Source: an uncultured Verrucomicrobiota bacterium (lineage in GTDB: Bacteria; Verrucomicrobiota; Verrucomicrobiia; Methylacidiphilales; UBA1321). From it: a DNA stretch of 39,030 nt. The notes below the pieces were generated by a model. It was not told the origin of the DNA. It made no database searches and saw only the letters and a list, made by a program, of their open reading frames with translations. The stretch lies in contig CAIPBM010000054.1 of assembly GCA_903863295.1 (NCBI GenBank), forward strand, positions 1-39,030, in the 5' to 3' direction. Made by a program: the position numbers and the translations under genes. Positions 16,992 to 25,007 of this stretch are shown piece by piece. Numbering within the stretch: the stretch's first letter is position 1; each line of letters begins with the position of its first letter.

Positions 16992-18047
16992 TTAGCGCTG
17001 GCTGGGTTGGAACTCGGGAATCTGGTCTTCAGGAGTCCAGATATCCTCATAAACCGTCTCAATGGCCGGTTCGGGGCTCGACTCGGCAAAATCGTAGGCA
17101 GCTTGCGCTTTGGCCAGGGCTTCCTCGTCAATCGCGTTCAGGCTCTCCTCCGTGGCGACCTTCTGCTCAAGCAGGCGGGCCTTGTAGAGCTCAATCGGAT
17201 CGCTCTTGCGACGCGCTTCGATCTCGTCCTTGGAACGGTAGTTGCCCGGATCGGACATGGAATGGCCAAAGTAACGGTAAGTCTTGATTTCCATCAAGGT
17301 CGGCTGGCTTTCCGTGCGGGCCAGCGATACCGCTTCAAACGTCTTCGCGCGGACATCGTCGATATCCATGCCATTGGCCTGGATCGCTGCCATGTCAAAC
17401 GCCCCGGCGCGCTTGGTCAGCGGATCGCCGGCGGAGGAACGGGCAATCGTCGTGCCCATCGAGTATTCGTTGTTCTCGATGATGTAAATGATCGGAAGCT
17501 TCCAGAGGGCGGCCAGATTCATCGCCTCATGCACCGCGCCCTGGTTGATTGCGCCGTCGCCCATGTAGGCCAGCGTCACGCGGTTGGTGCCGAGATATTT
17601 CTGCGCGTAGGCCAGTCCGGTACCGAGCGGAATCTGACCGCCAACGATCCCATGACCGCCGTAAAATCCCTTCTTCACGTCGAAGAAGTGCATCGAGCCA
17701 CCTTTGCCGCGCGAGCAGCCGGTGATCTTGCCGAAAAGTTCCGCCATGCAGGCGTTCGCATCGCTGCCGCGAGCCAGCGCGTGTGCGTGATCGCGGTAGG
17801 CCGTGATGACCGCATCGTCCTCATTCAAAACCGAAATCGAGCCGACGGCGACCGCTTCCTGGCCATTGTAAAGATGGCAGAAACCCTTGATTTTGCCCTG
17901 CTGGAAGGCTTGCTTGGCTTTCTCTTCAAAGTGCCGGATTTCGACCATCTGGCGGAAAAGTTCAATTTTTTGCTGCGGCGACAGCTCAGGGAGACGGGTC
18001 GATGAATTCGCTTTTGCGTTTTTAACGGCAGGGTCGGCAGCGGGCAT
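16992..18047 (-). CDS. pdhA: Pyruvate dehydrogenase E1 component, alpha subunit
   Basis: This 351-residue protein carries the thiamine diphosphate binding motif GDGAINQGAVHEAMN...ENN and the phosphorylation-loop counterpart RYFGHSMSDPGNYR. RDHAHALARGSDANACMAELFGK and the GKGGSMHFFD stretch are typical of E1-alpha. The first ~20 residues are a flexible Ala/Lys-rich lead. It is the first gene of the minus-strand PDH operon. The divergent gap to the small lipoprotein gene at 18156 is about 108 bp and must contain the promoter, which I could not place. Confidence 0.96.
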   Translation of the reverse strand: MPAADPAVKNAKANSSTRLPELSPQQKIELFRQMVEIRHFEEKAKQAFQQGKIKGFCHLYNGQEAVAVGSISVLNEDDAVITAYRDHAHALARGSDANACMAELFGKITGCSRGKGGSMHFFDVKKGFYGGHGIVGGQIPLGTGLAYAQKYLGTNRVTLAYMGDGAINQGAVHEAMNLAALWKLPIIYIIENNEYSMGTTIARSSAGDPLTKRAGAFDMAAIQANGMDIDDVRAKTFEAVSLARTESQPTLMEIKTYRYFGHSMSDPGNYRSKDEIEARRKSDPIELYKARLLEQKVATEESLNAIDEEALAKAQAAYDFAESSPEPAIETVYEDIWTPEDQIPEFQPSQR

Positions 18048-18155
18048 ATGGCGGAAATATGCCCGGACAAGGCCATTTGATCAAGTCGCTTTGCAAAAGA
18101 AAATCGAGTGAGAAGTCTTATTGGCTCCCCGGGGGAATGGCCTTACACTTTTGCA

Positions 18156-18392
18156 ATGCTTTTTCTCCGCCTTTTGCCTCTCCTTGCGTTGGCCCTTGCC
18201 GTGGCCGGTTGCACCTCCTATACCGTCGGTTCCGCCGGGGAATCCAACCCCAACGGCAGCTATTCCGGCTATACCCTCAACAGCCCCGTCACAGATCAGA
18301 ATCCCCAGGTAGGCGGCGATTCCTCCGCCTACCCCTCTTCCGCCGATCCCGGAAAACCCCTCGCCACCCCCGATAAGCTCGATGGACGCTAG
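18156..18392 (+). CDS. Small lipoprotein
   Basis: A 78-residue protein with a lipoprotein signal MLFLRLLPLLALALAVAGC (lipobox LAVAGC, Cys19). The mature part is short, Ser/Pro/Asn/Gly-rich and probably disordered (SYTVGSAGESNPNGSYSGY). No family is recognised. ATG at 18156 is chosen because it places the signal peptide at the N-terminus; the frame extends upstream to 18108. An anchored envelope peptide is inferred. Confidence 0.68.
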   Translation: MLFLRLLPLLALALAVAGCTSYTVGSAGESNPNGSYSGYTLNSPVTDQNPQVGGDSSAYPSSADPGKPLATPDKLDGR

Positions 18393-18467
18393 CCTGGTAA
18401 CCATTACCATTTTATCGTGTCAGTCATCGCAGGCTTGATCGCGGCCTTTGCCGGGGTAAATTGCGCC

Positions 18468-18842
18468 ATGGATAAGAAGGGTTTCGTCGCTGTTTTTGAA
18501 AAGGCTCTCGACCGGGCGCGGGTCTCGGAATGTGTCGCCTCCTGGCTGGAGCGGTTTGAGAAGGTCGAGCAGGTGGTACCCCAGATGGAGGGCACGCTGG
18601 AGGTGAAAGAGCCGAGCGAAATCATGTGGGAACCGAACCTGCAATTCCGCGTCCTCAACGGCGATCAGTTCGCCTGGGTCTATGCCTCGCTCGACAAACT
18701 GGCGATGGAAACCACCGGCTTCCAGGACGCGGAGATATCGTTCTGCCTGGAAGTGCTACTTGAACTGCCTGATGTCGCCGAAGTCGTGGATGAAAAGAAC
18801 CAGCGGCGGCTCGATCAGCTCGAGAAGGCTGGGATTATCTGA
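18468..18842 (+). CDS. Hypothetical cytosolic protein
   Basis: A 124-residue protein beginning MDKKGFVAVFEKALDRARVS, with further segments EIMWEPNLQFRVLNGDQFAWVY and FCLEVLLELPDVAEVVDEKN. It is mixed alpha/beta, acidic and lacks any signal or membrane segment. No family is recognised. The longer frame from 18417 adds 17 residues with weak support. It lies 75 bp after the small lipoprotein gene and is followed by a GC-rich palindrome that may end its transcript. Confidence 0.6.
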   Translation: MDKKGFVAVFEKALDRARVSECVASWLERFEKVEQVVPQMEGTLEVKEPSEIMWEPNLQFRVLNGDQFAWVYASLDKLAMETTGFQDAEISFCLEVLLELPDVAEVVDEKNQRRLDQLEKAGII

Positions 18843-18872
18843 AGTTGCTTGCCGACGAAGGATTTTTTTACT

Positions 18873-18945
18873 GGAGCGCCCGGCTCCTGCCGGGCCGTTT
18901 GGTGACTCACGCTTCCTTGGCGGCCCGGCGGGAGCCGGGCCCTCC
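18873..18945. repeat. GC-rich inverted repeat (REP-like / possible bidirectional terminator)
   Basis: Two arms of about 25 bp, GGAGCGCCCGGCTCCTGCCG... and its near complement ending GGGAGCCGGGCCCTCC, flank a ~23-bp centre. An A-run follows the right arm and a T-run precedes the left arm. It lies between convergent genes, so it could stop transcripts from both sides. The sequence also looks like a dispersed REP-type element. Confidence 0.6.
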
Positions 18946-18967
18946 AAAAAACCGGACTAACCCGGCT

Positions 18968-19177
18968 TCAGCCGACAAGATTAAACCGGGAGAAAGCTTC
19001 CTGGGTCGCTTTTTCAATCGCTTCACGCGATTGGCCGGTTCGCTCTTGAATTCGACTAAACAATTCGAGGCCCCTGCCTTCCACGTAGCAGAGATCGGCG
19101 TCGGTGAGTTGAGTCCATTTCTGCTGGAGTTTCCCGATGGCAATGTTCCAGTCGGCGTTGATTTCGATCATGTTCAT
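18968..19177 (-). CDS. CsbD-like stress protein
   Basis: A 69-residue hydrophilic helical protein. ADWNIAIGKLQQKWTQLTDADL followed by IQERTGQSREAIEKATQEAF (quoted here in parts) matches the CsbD family pattern: W-N-x3-GK, then KW..LTD.DL, then IQER.G.SRE. CsbD-like proteins are small general-stress proteins of unknown activity. AAGGAAACACC precedes ATG at 19177, which decides the start over a longer frame to 19264. Confidence 0.78.
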   Translation of the reverse strand: MNMIEINADWNIAIGKLQQKWTQLTDADLCYVEGRGLELFSRIQERTGQSREAIEKATQEAFSRFNLVG

Positions 19178-19311
19178 GGTGTTTCCTTTGAGGTGCTGCG
19201 TTTTCCTTAACCACGAACGGTGGTGAGGTTGACTAAAGATAACGCCACCACCTGGTCTGCCCATGGGGTGTAACCCTACCCGCCCTGCCGATGGGTGCTC
19301 GAAACGACTGT

Positions 19312-20394
19312 TTACAACGCAATCGCCCGCTGCCGCAACCAGTGATCCACGAGCACCAGCCGCGTCATCGCCTCAACCATCGGCACGGCACGCGGAAGGA
19401 CACACGGATCGTGCCGGCCGCGGGCCTTGAGCTCGGCGGCTTCACCGGTGACGGAAACCGTCTGCTGCAATTGCGCGATGGTTGCAGTCGGCTTGAAGGC
19501 GACGCGGAAAATGATGTCCTCACCATTGGAGATACCGCCCTGCACGCCGCCGCTGCGATTGGTCAGCGTCCGGACGCGGCCGGCTTCCTGGTAGAAGGCG
19601 TCGTTGTGCTCGGAGCCTTTCAGCGAGGTCCCGGCGAAACCGGAGCCGATCTCAAAACCCTTCGTCGCGGGCAGGCTCATCATGCCCTTGGCCAGATCGG
19701 CTTCGAGCTTGTCGAAGACCGGCTCTCCCAAACCGACCGGCGCATGGCGGACCACACAGGTCACAACGCCGCCAACGGAATCGCCCTGGGAGCGGACCTT
19801 CTCAATGAGTTCGATGACGCGTTCGGCATCGGTGCTATCGGGCCAGCGGACGATGTTGGCTTCGACCTCCGCATAGGAGACGGCCTCGACCGGTACCGTG
19901 GAGGAGAGATTCCCCACCTGCGAAACGAAAGCGACGATCTCAAGCTTGGGCAGGAATTTCTTGAAGACTTGCTGCGCCACCGCTCCACCCGCGACGCGTC
20001 CGATGGTTTCCCGCGCCGACGAGCGCCCGCCGCCCTGCCAGTTGCGGATGCCGTACTTGGCCTGATAGGTATAATCCGCATGGGAGGGACGAAAGAGCGT
20101 CTCCATCTCCTTGTAGGCCTCGGCGCGCTGATCCTCATTCTTGACCCAGATGGAAATCGGCGTGCCGAGCGTCTGGCCCTGGAAGGTGCCGGAGAGAATC
20201 TGCGCCGTATCGCTTTCTTTGCGCGGCGTCACGATCTTGCTTTGGCCCGGACGGCGGCGGTCGAGATCAAGCTGGACGTCCGCTTCCGTCAGCGGAATGC
20301 GCGGCGGGCAGCCATCGACAACCACGCCGACGCCTCCCCCGTGAGACTCGCCCCAAGTGGTGATTTGAAAGAGATGACCAAACGTATTCGGCAT
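19312..20394 (-). CDS. aroC: Chorismate synthase
   Basis: This 360-residue enzyme converts EPSP to chorismate using reduced FMN, the last step of the shikimate pathway. It has the N-terminal signature [27 protein letters not shown] (quoted in part: [12 protein letters not shown]), the [20 protein letters not shown] segment, [14 protein letters not shown] and the [18 protein letters not shown] motif. Length is typical. Shikimate kinase is nearby on the opposite strand, with an inverted-repeat cassette between them. Confidence 0.97.
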   Translation of the reverse strand: MPNTFGHLFQITTWGESHGGGVGVVVDGCPPRIPLTEADVQLDLDRRRPGQSKIVTPRKESDTAQILSGTFQGQTLGTPISIWVKNEDQRAEAYKEMETLFRPSHADYTYQAKYGIRNWQGGGRSSARETIGRVAGGAVAQQVFKKFLPKLEIVAFVSQVGNLSSTVPVEAVSYAEVEANIVRWPDSTDAERVIELIEKVRSQGDSVGGVVTCVVRHAPVGLGEPVFDKLEADLAKGMMSLPATKGFEIGSGFAGTSLKGSEHNDAFYQEAGRVRTLTNRSGGVQGGISNGEDIIFRVAFKPTATIAQLQQTVSVTGEAAELKARGRHDPCVLPRAVPMVEAMTRLVLVDHWLRQRAIAL

Positions 20395-20412
20395 GGAAGT
20401 GGCAGTTTAGAG

Positions 20413-20905
20413 TTTTTTGGACAGGATTAACAAGATTAACAGGATCGAAGACTTATCGATTCGCACTCGAAGTGGGTAATATCCATTCACGACTTCCATC
20501 GCCCTTCGCATCAACTCTTCCGAAGATGATACTGTGTGAATTCAAACTCAAATGGCCGTCTTTGACATCCATATGGTAATGCACTCCTTCAGTAGGCGGG
20601 CAATTAATATCTGCAATCTTGGACTGATCAATGTTCGCTATATCCTCGAGAAGTTTTGCTAAAAAGCGTAGCCCTTTCGGATCCCCGTAAATACCGAGAG
20701 TCTTCTTTCGCCCTCCTCCTCGAAACGAAAAAATGTGGAGTATGCCTGGATTTCTTGCGATTTGATATCCTTCACCGAGATCGGTCATTTTACGTAACAA
20801 AACTTTACCACTCCTCTTTCGCTTATTGTTAGGTTTCGCCATGAGGATATTCTACCAGAAACGGTTCTTTCATAATCCCAAATCTGGTTAATCCTGTCCA
20901 AAATT
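20413..20905 (-). mobile_element. Family-A inverted-repeat cassette carrying a 129-residue protein gene
   Basis: The left arm (20413-20445) is TTTTGGACAGGATTAAC followed by AAGATTAACAGGAT. The right arm (20881-20905) reads, in reverse complement, TTTTGGACAGGATTAACCAG, then diverges. The left arm is identical over 31 nt to the arm of the cassette at 28795-29260. The two arms enclose one gene with little spare DNA on either side. The cassette lies upstream of and in the same direction as aroC. Confidence 0.72.
20453..20842 (-). CDS. Hypothetical cassette protein (Imm32-like pattern, tentative)
   Basis: A 129-residue protein with a basic N-terminus (MAKPNNKRKRSGK). The central segment LGIYGDPKGLRFLAKLLEDI is followed by HYHMDV and then LSLNSHSIIFGRVDA. 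The pattern of GDPxGLxxLAxxL, then an HxH-type segment, then a terminal beta pair recalls small immunity-like proteins of the Imm32 type; this is a pattern impression, not a match. There is no signal peptide. The stop codon falls 8 nt inside the left repeat arm boundary. It is AT-richer than aroC and aroK, consistent with acquisition. Confidence 0.7.
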   Translation of the reverse strand: MAKPNNKRKRSGKVLLRKMTDLGEGYQIARNPGILHIFSFRGGGRKKTLGIYGDPKGLRFLAKLLEDIANIDQSKIADINCPPTEGVHYHMDVKDGHLSLNSHSIIFGRVDAKGDGSREWILPTSSANR

Positions 20906-20951
20906 TCCCCACCCCATTGTCAAAGCGGCACAAAAAGCGCATCTTATCTCC

Positions 20952-21473
20952 ATGGCCAAGCACATAACCCTCGTCGGCATGATGGGCTCCGGGAAGAGCA
21001 CCGTCGCGCCGCTCGTGGCCGCCGAGTTGAAACGCCCCGTCATTGAAGTCGATGCCCTGATTGAAAAGCAGGAGAAGATGCCCATTGGTGAAATCTTCAT
21101 CGCCAAGGGGGAAGCCTATTTCCGCCGGGTCGAATGCGGCCTCATCTCGCACCTGGTTAAGACCCCGCCCGCCGTCCTCTCCCTCGGCGGCGGTGCCTTC
21201 ATGTGGGAAGCCACCCGGCAATTGCTCCTCGCCCAGACCGTCGTCTTCTACCTCTCCGCCACGCTCGATTCCCTCTGCTCCCGCGTCCAGTCCGGCGCCG
21301 CCTCCCGGCCCCTGCTCAGCATGTCGGGCCTCACCTTGCAGGAGACGATGAAGGAATTGCTGGAACGCCGCGGACTGTACTACGGCCTGGCCCATTACCG
21401 GATCGAGACCGATCTCCACTCCCCGGCGGAAGTCGCCAAGTCGATCGTGATGATGCGCGAGGCCTATGAATGA
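20952..21473 (+). CDS. aroK: Shikimate kinase
   Basis: This 173-residue P-loop kinase phosphorylates shikimate at the 3-hydroxyl. It shows Walker A GMMGSGKSTVA, the substrate-binding EVDALIEKQEKMPIGEIF segment with EAYFRRVE, and LSLGGGAF. The LID region has SRPLLS. Length is typical. Its stop overlaps the queG start (ATGA), so the two genes are probably translated together. Confidence 0.95.
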   Translation: MAKHITLVGMMGSGKSTVAPLVAAELKRPVIEVDALIEKQEKMPIGEIFIAKGEAYFRRVECGLISHLVKTPPAVLSLGGGAFMWEATRQLLLAQTVVFYLSATLDSLCSRVQSGAASRPLLSMSGLTLQETMKELLERRGLYYGLAHYRIETDLHSPAEVAKSIVMMREAYE

Positions 21474-22534
21474 ACGCCCCGCCTACCGGGCCTGACGCTG
21501 CGGCGATCAAGGCCCGCGCCCGCGTTCTCGGCTTCGACGTCTGCGGCATCACCAGCGCCGATCCGGCCCGGCATGCCGATTTCTACCGCCAATGGACCGC
21601 CGACGGCAAGGCGGGCGAGATGCAGTGGCTCAATCGCGAGCCTGAGCGCCGGACCGATCCCCGGCTCGTCCTGCCCGGCGCGCGCAGCCTCGTCGTGGCG
21701 GGGCTCAATTACTGGCAACCGCAGCCGCAGGGCCGGGGCCGCATCGCCCGCTACGCGCTGGGGGAGGATTACCATCACGTCCTACTGGAAAAACTGGAGG
21801 CGCTCGCCGCCGGGATGACCGGAGCGGGTGCCACGGCCAAGGTCTACGTCGATACCGGCCCCGTGCTGGAAAAGCCGCTGGCGGAGCGCGCCGGAATCGG
21901 CTGGCAGGGCAAGAGCACCATGCTCATCCACACCAAACTGGGCCCGTGGCTGCTTCTGGGAGAAATCATCACATCGCTGGAACTGGAGCCCGATGCGCCG
22001 CAGAAGGATCACTGCGGCTCCTGTACCCGCTGCATCGAGGCGTGCCCGACCGGCGCCATCACCGGGCCCTATCAGCTCGACGCGCGCCGCTGCATCGCCT
22101 ACCTCACCATCGAGCTCAAGGGCTCGATTCCCGAGGAACTGCGCCCGCTCATTGGCGACCGCGTTTACGGTTGCGATGAATGCCTTGAGGTCTGCCCCTG
22201 GAACCGCTTCGCGCAAACCACCCGCGAGTCCCGCTTTCTCGCCGGGCCCGGTTCAGCCCGCGCGGGGGAGGGGAACGACCTGCTCCACGATCTCCTGGAA
22301 ATCAGCCAGCCCGAATTCAAGCGCCGCTTCGCCCGGAGCCCCATCCTGCGCGTGAAGCGACGCGGCCTGCTCCGCAACGTCTGCGTCGTGCTCGGCAACA
22401 TCGGCACCGCCGCCGATCTCCCCGCACTGGAACGCGCCGCGCTGCACGAAGAGCCACTCGTCCGGGAACACGCCGCCTGGGCGCTCACCCAAATCCGCGG
22501 ACGCCTAGGCCAACCGCTACCGACGAGCCTCTAA
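21470..22534 (+). CDS. queG: Epoxyqueuosine reductase
   Basis: This 354-residue cobalamin- and iron-sulfur-dependent enzyme carries out the last step of queuosine tRNA modification. Two 4Fe-4S motifs are visible: CGSCTRCIEACPTGAI near residue 183 and CDECLEVCPWNRFA near 233. The N-terminal region with GFDVCGITSADPA and the VDTGPVLEKPLAERAGIGWQGK stretch (quoted in part) is diagnostic. A C-terminal HEAT-like repeat ends in VREHAAWALTQIRG. It overlaps aroK by 4 bp. Confidence 0.95.
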   Translation: MNAPPTGPDAAAIKARARVLGFDVCGITSADPARHADFYRQWTADGKAGEMQWLNREPERRTDPRLVLPGARSLVVAGLNYWQPQPQGRGRIARYALGEDYHHVLLEKLEALAAGMTGAGATAKVYVDTGPVLEKPLAERAGIGWQGKSTMLIHTKLGPWLLLGEIITSLELEPDAPQKDHCGSCTRCIEACPTGAITGPYQLDARRCIAYLTIELKGSIPEELRPLIGDRVYGCDECLEVCPWNRFAQTTRESRFLAGPGSARAGEGNDLLHDLLEISQPEFKRRFARSPILRVKRRGLLRNVCVVLGNIGTAADLPALERAALHEEPLVREHAAWALTQIRGRLGQPLPTSL

Positions 22535-22807
22535 GGTAGCCTCTCCGGGGTAACAGCCGTTGTCACCTGCGACGGTTCGCGTCCGCGCACAATCAGCAGC
22601 TATGTAAAAGTCCAGCGCGCGGTGAAACGCTTATCTTCTTTGCCCAAATCCTTCTATCCGTTTGACTTCATTTTCAAACTTTAGAAATTTTTGGATAACA
22701 TTTCCTTTATATTTATTGTCAACGAATGTCGATTGGGATATGTGTTTGCCCTGTTTGTGGCCTTTGCTGACACGCTCGTCCGAGACTATGAGATAAGGAA
22801 AGTAATC

Positions 22808-24010
22808 ATGATACACCTCAAATTACTCAACAGAATATTTCCATTGGCTTTGTGCATGGTTTTACAGGTCTTGCGACTAAATGCTGACCAGACGATTACT
22901 GGGAATCTCAATGTAACCGGAATGACAGACGTCCAAGGTAATATATTCACTTTCGGAACGAGGACTGACACCTCCAATGCTGGTCTTTCAATGGGTTACA
23001 CAGATGGGACTGCTTCAACCATAGAATTTGATGCCAGTCGTAGTGCCAATACGTGGTACTGGCGGCAAAATGCAGCGTCAGCATCTGCTACACAAATGTC
23101 ACTAGATTATGCCAGTATACTAAGCTTATATGATTCTTATGGATCGGCTAAAATTAGATTGATTCCGTCGGGAACAAGTGTCTTCCAAAACTCAATATTT
23201 AGTTATGGTAATGATAATCGGATGCCTAATCAAACAGTGGTAGATAATACAAGTATATTGACTGTCGGATTGGCCAATACGATCTTTTCAGCTCAGTTCC
23301 TGAGTAGCCACGCGACAACCCTGTCCATGACTTTTTCCGGAGTCGCTACTGGAAACGGTTCAGTCGCTCTAGGATATTATGACACTGCCAACGGAAATTA
23401 TTCATTTGCCGCAGGAAACACCTCGACTGCTTCAGGGATTTGTTCTACGGCCATGGGACAGTCGTCTGCCACCAATAATGATGCTACAGCATTGGGAAAT
23501 TCAAGTGCCTCGGGAGACCATTCAACCGCTCTAGGTGGCTCGTTGGCCTCTGGAACGTTCGCTACAGCGATGGGAGATCAAAGTCATGCCACAGGTTTTG
23601 GGGCAACGGCTTCGGGAATCGGTACTCAGGCTGACGCATATGGTGATACCGCAATCGGAAGATGGAATATCGGTGGATTTGCTATAGGAGGGGACACAAC
23701 CTGGATCCCAACAGACCCGCTTTTTGAAATAGGCAACGGTTCAAGCTACTACAGTCGCTCAGATGCTCTTGTTATTTACAAAAACAGCAATGCAACATTT
23801 CAAGGGAGTATTACAGCCGCTGGTTTTAACAGTACGGGTGGGGCAACCCTAGGGGGGGCGGTAACTGCTCCTAGCGTCACAACTACTGGAGCAATCAATG
23901 CCGGAGCTACTATAACCGCAGCAAACATTACAACGGCAGGGACTGTCACGGCAACTAGTGTGACGGTAACTCAAGCCAGCGGTGATATACCCATGTATTC
24001 GGGTAATTAG
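22808..24010 (+). CDS. Hep/Hag (YadA-head-like) repeat surface protein without membrane anchor
   Basis: A 400-residue secreted protein. The signal peptide (1-~26, LLNRIFPLALCMVLQVLRLNA) is followed by NVTG and DVQGN motifs. Residues ~181-284 hold six to seven ~14-residue repeats of the type GSVALGYYDTANGNY, STAMGQSSATNND, ATALGNSSASGDH, like the YadA head of trimeric autotransporters. The C-terminal part (TITAANITTAGTVTATSVTV) is a low-complexity beta-repeat. No YadA beta-barrel anchor follows and the frame simply stops. GC is clearly lower than in neighbours, suggesting transfer. AAGGAA upstream of ATG 22808 decides the start over 22691. Confidence 0.78.
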   Translation: MIHLKLLNRIFPLALCMVLQVLRLNADQTITGNLNVTGMTDVQGNIFTFGTRTDTSNAGLSMGYTDGTASTIEFDASRSANTWYWRQNAASASATQMSLDYASILSLYDSYGSAKIRLIPSGTSVFQNSIFSYGNDNRMPNQTVVDNTSILTVGLANTIFSAQFLSSHATTLSMTFSGVATGNGSVALGYYDTANGNYSFAAGNTSTASGICSTAMGQSSATNNDATALGNSSASGDHSTALGGSLASGTFATAMGDQSHATGFGATASGIGTQADAYGDTAIGRWNIGGFAIGGDTTWIPTDPLFEIGNGSSYYSRSDALVIYKNSNATFQGSITAAGFNSTGGATLGGAVTAPSVTTTGAINAGATITAANITTAGTVTATSVTVTQASGDIPMYSGN

Positions 24011-24107
24011 GCTAAATTGTGGATTAAAAAATAAGTCGAGCAATGAGACAGGCAGAAAAAAGATAATTGTATGTCTCGACAGGCTTGAACCTTAGGTGAA
24101 ATTTAAG

Positions 24108-24194
24108 CGGACGAGGTAGGATTTGAACCCACGGAAGAGTTTCCCCTTCGCTCGATTTCAAGTCGAGAGCCTTAAACCACTCAGCCACTCGTCC
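24108..24194 (-). tRNA. tRNA-Ser (anticodon UGA)
   Basis: The minus strand folds as a class II tRNA of 87 nt. The acceptor stem GGACGAG pairs with CTCGTCC, with discriminator G. The D-arm contains TGGCTGAGTGGTTTAAGG. The anticodon loop CTTGAAA carries UGA. A long variable arm (GCGAAGGGGAAACTCTTCCG) and T-arm GGGTTCAAATCC follow. CCA is not encoded. Confidence 0.96.
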
Positions 24195-24335
24195 AAAAGT
24201 GATGGAGAATACTACCGCCGCCGCCGGAGGGTTTCAATCTAAACGTCTTGGACAGGTGGGAAAGAACGGCGATGGATTCGCGTTCACCGGCCCGGAATCG
24301 CCTGGCCTTCACCGTCGGGCGCGCCAGCTCCAACC

Positions 24336-24866
24336 TTACGCCCTGCTATTCCACGGCATCTTCGCGAGCAGGAGCCCCATCCCGCACCAATCGGTGGTGC
24401 CGGCAAAGACGAGCCCCGCGCCGACAAAGGCGGAGAGTCCGATGAAATAGGGATGGACGAAGACGGCGAGCAAAACACCTGTGAGCACCAGCGAACCCGC
24501 CGCGATCCGAACCTGGCGTTCCAGGCTGATGACCTTGACCGCGCCGCGATCCACCGGCAGTCCCGCTTCGATCCAGGCCTGCGTTCCGCCCTCGACGACG
24601 ACGGCGTTATCGAGCCCTTCCCGGGCGATTTTATCCGCCGCCTTGGCCGCGCGGACGCCGGAGCGGCAGAGCAGGTAGGCGGGCTGATCCCGGCTCAGTT
24701 GACCGGAACGGAGCAGGCTCTGCGGATCAAACTGGTCCAGCGGGATGTTGTGCGCCTGGGGCACATGCACCTCCGCAAACTCCAGCGGCGTGCGGACATC
24801 CAGCACCGACAGGCCGGGTTGAGCGGTCAGCAGAGTCTGGAGTTGGGCAGGCGTGATGGTTTTCAT
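24336..24866 (-). CDS. Rhodanese domain protein with C-terminal DUF2892-like membrane region
   Basis: A 176-residue protein. Residues 1-~100 form a rhodanese domain (VLDVRTPLEFAEVHVPQAHNIPL, quoted in part; active-site loop LLCRSGVRAAKA with catalytic Cys; VVEGGTQAWIEAGLPV). The C-terminal ~65 residues form two hydrophobic helices (SLVLTGVLLAVFVHPYF and LSAFVGAGLVFAGTT) ending near WCGMGLLLAKMPWN, typical of DUF2892 membrane tails. It probably handles sulfur or persulfide transfer at the membrane. ATG 24866 is chosen over a longer frame to 24992, which adds a non-homologous lead. Confidence 0.85.
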   Translation of the reverse strand: MKTITPAQLQTLLTAQPGLSVLDVRTPLEFAEVHVPQAHNIPLDQFDPQSLLRSGQLSRDQPAYLLCRSGVRAAKAADKIAREGLDNAVVVEGGTQAWIEAGLPVDRGAVKVISLERQVRIAAGSLVLTGVLLAVFVHPYFIGLSAFVGAGLVFAGTTDWCGMGLLLAKMPWNSRA

Positions 24867-25007
24867 GGGGTTATTGCTGAAACCAATATCAGGCTTTTTA
24901 AAGCTGATGCAAGGCGCGTCACAAGACATCAACCTCAGGCTGGTTAGGGTCAAACGCCAGCGACGCGCCCGGTGGAAGGGGCGATTCAGCAACGGACGTC
25001 AGCTGCG

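Noticed and set aside
18140..18157. Possible sigma-54 site upstream of the small lipoprotein (TGGCCTTACACTTTTGCA)
   Set aside because: The GG and GC dinucleotides are 12 bp apart instead of 10, so it does not fit the fixed RpoN spacing.
19291..20430. 379-residue plus-strand frame opposite aroC
   Set aside because: Antisense shadow of chorismate synthase, Arg/Gly/Asp-rich with no domain pattern.
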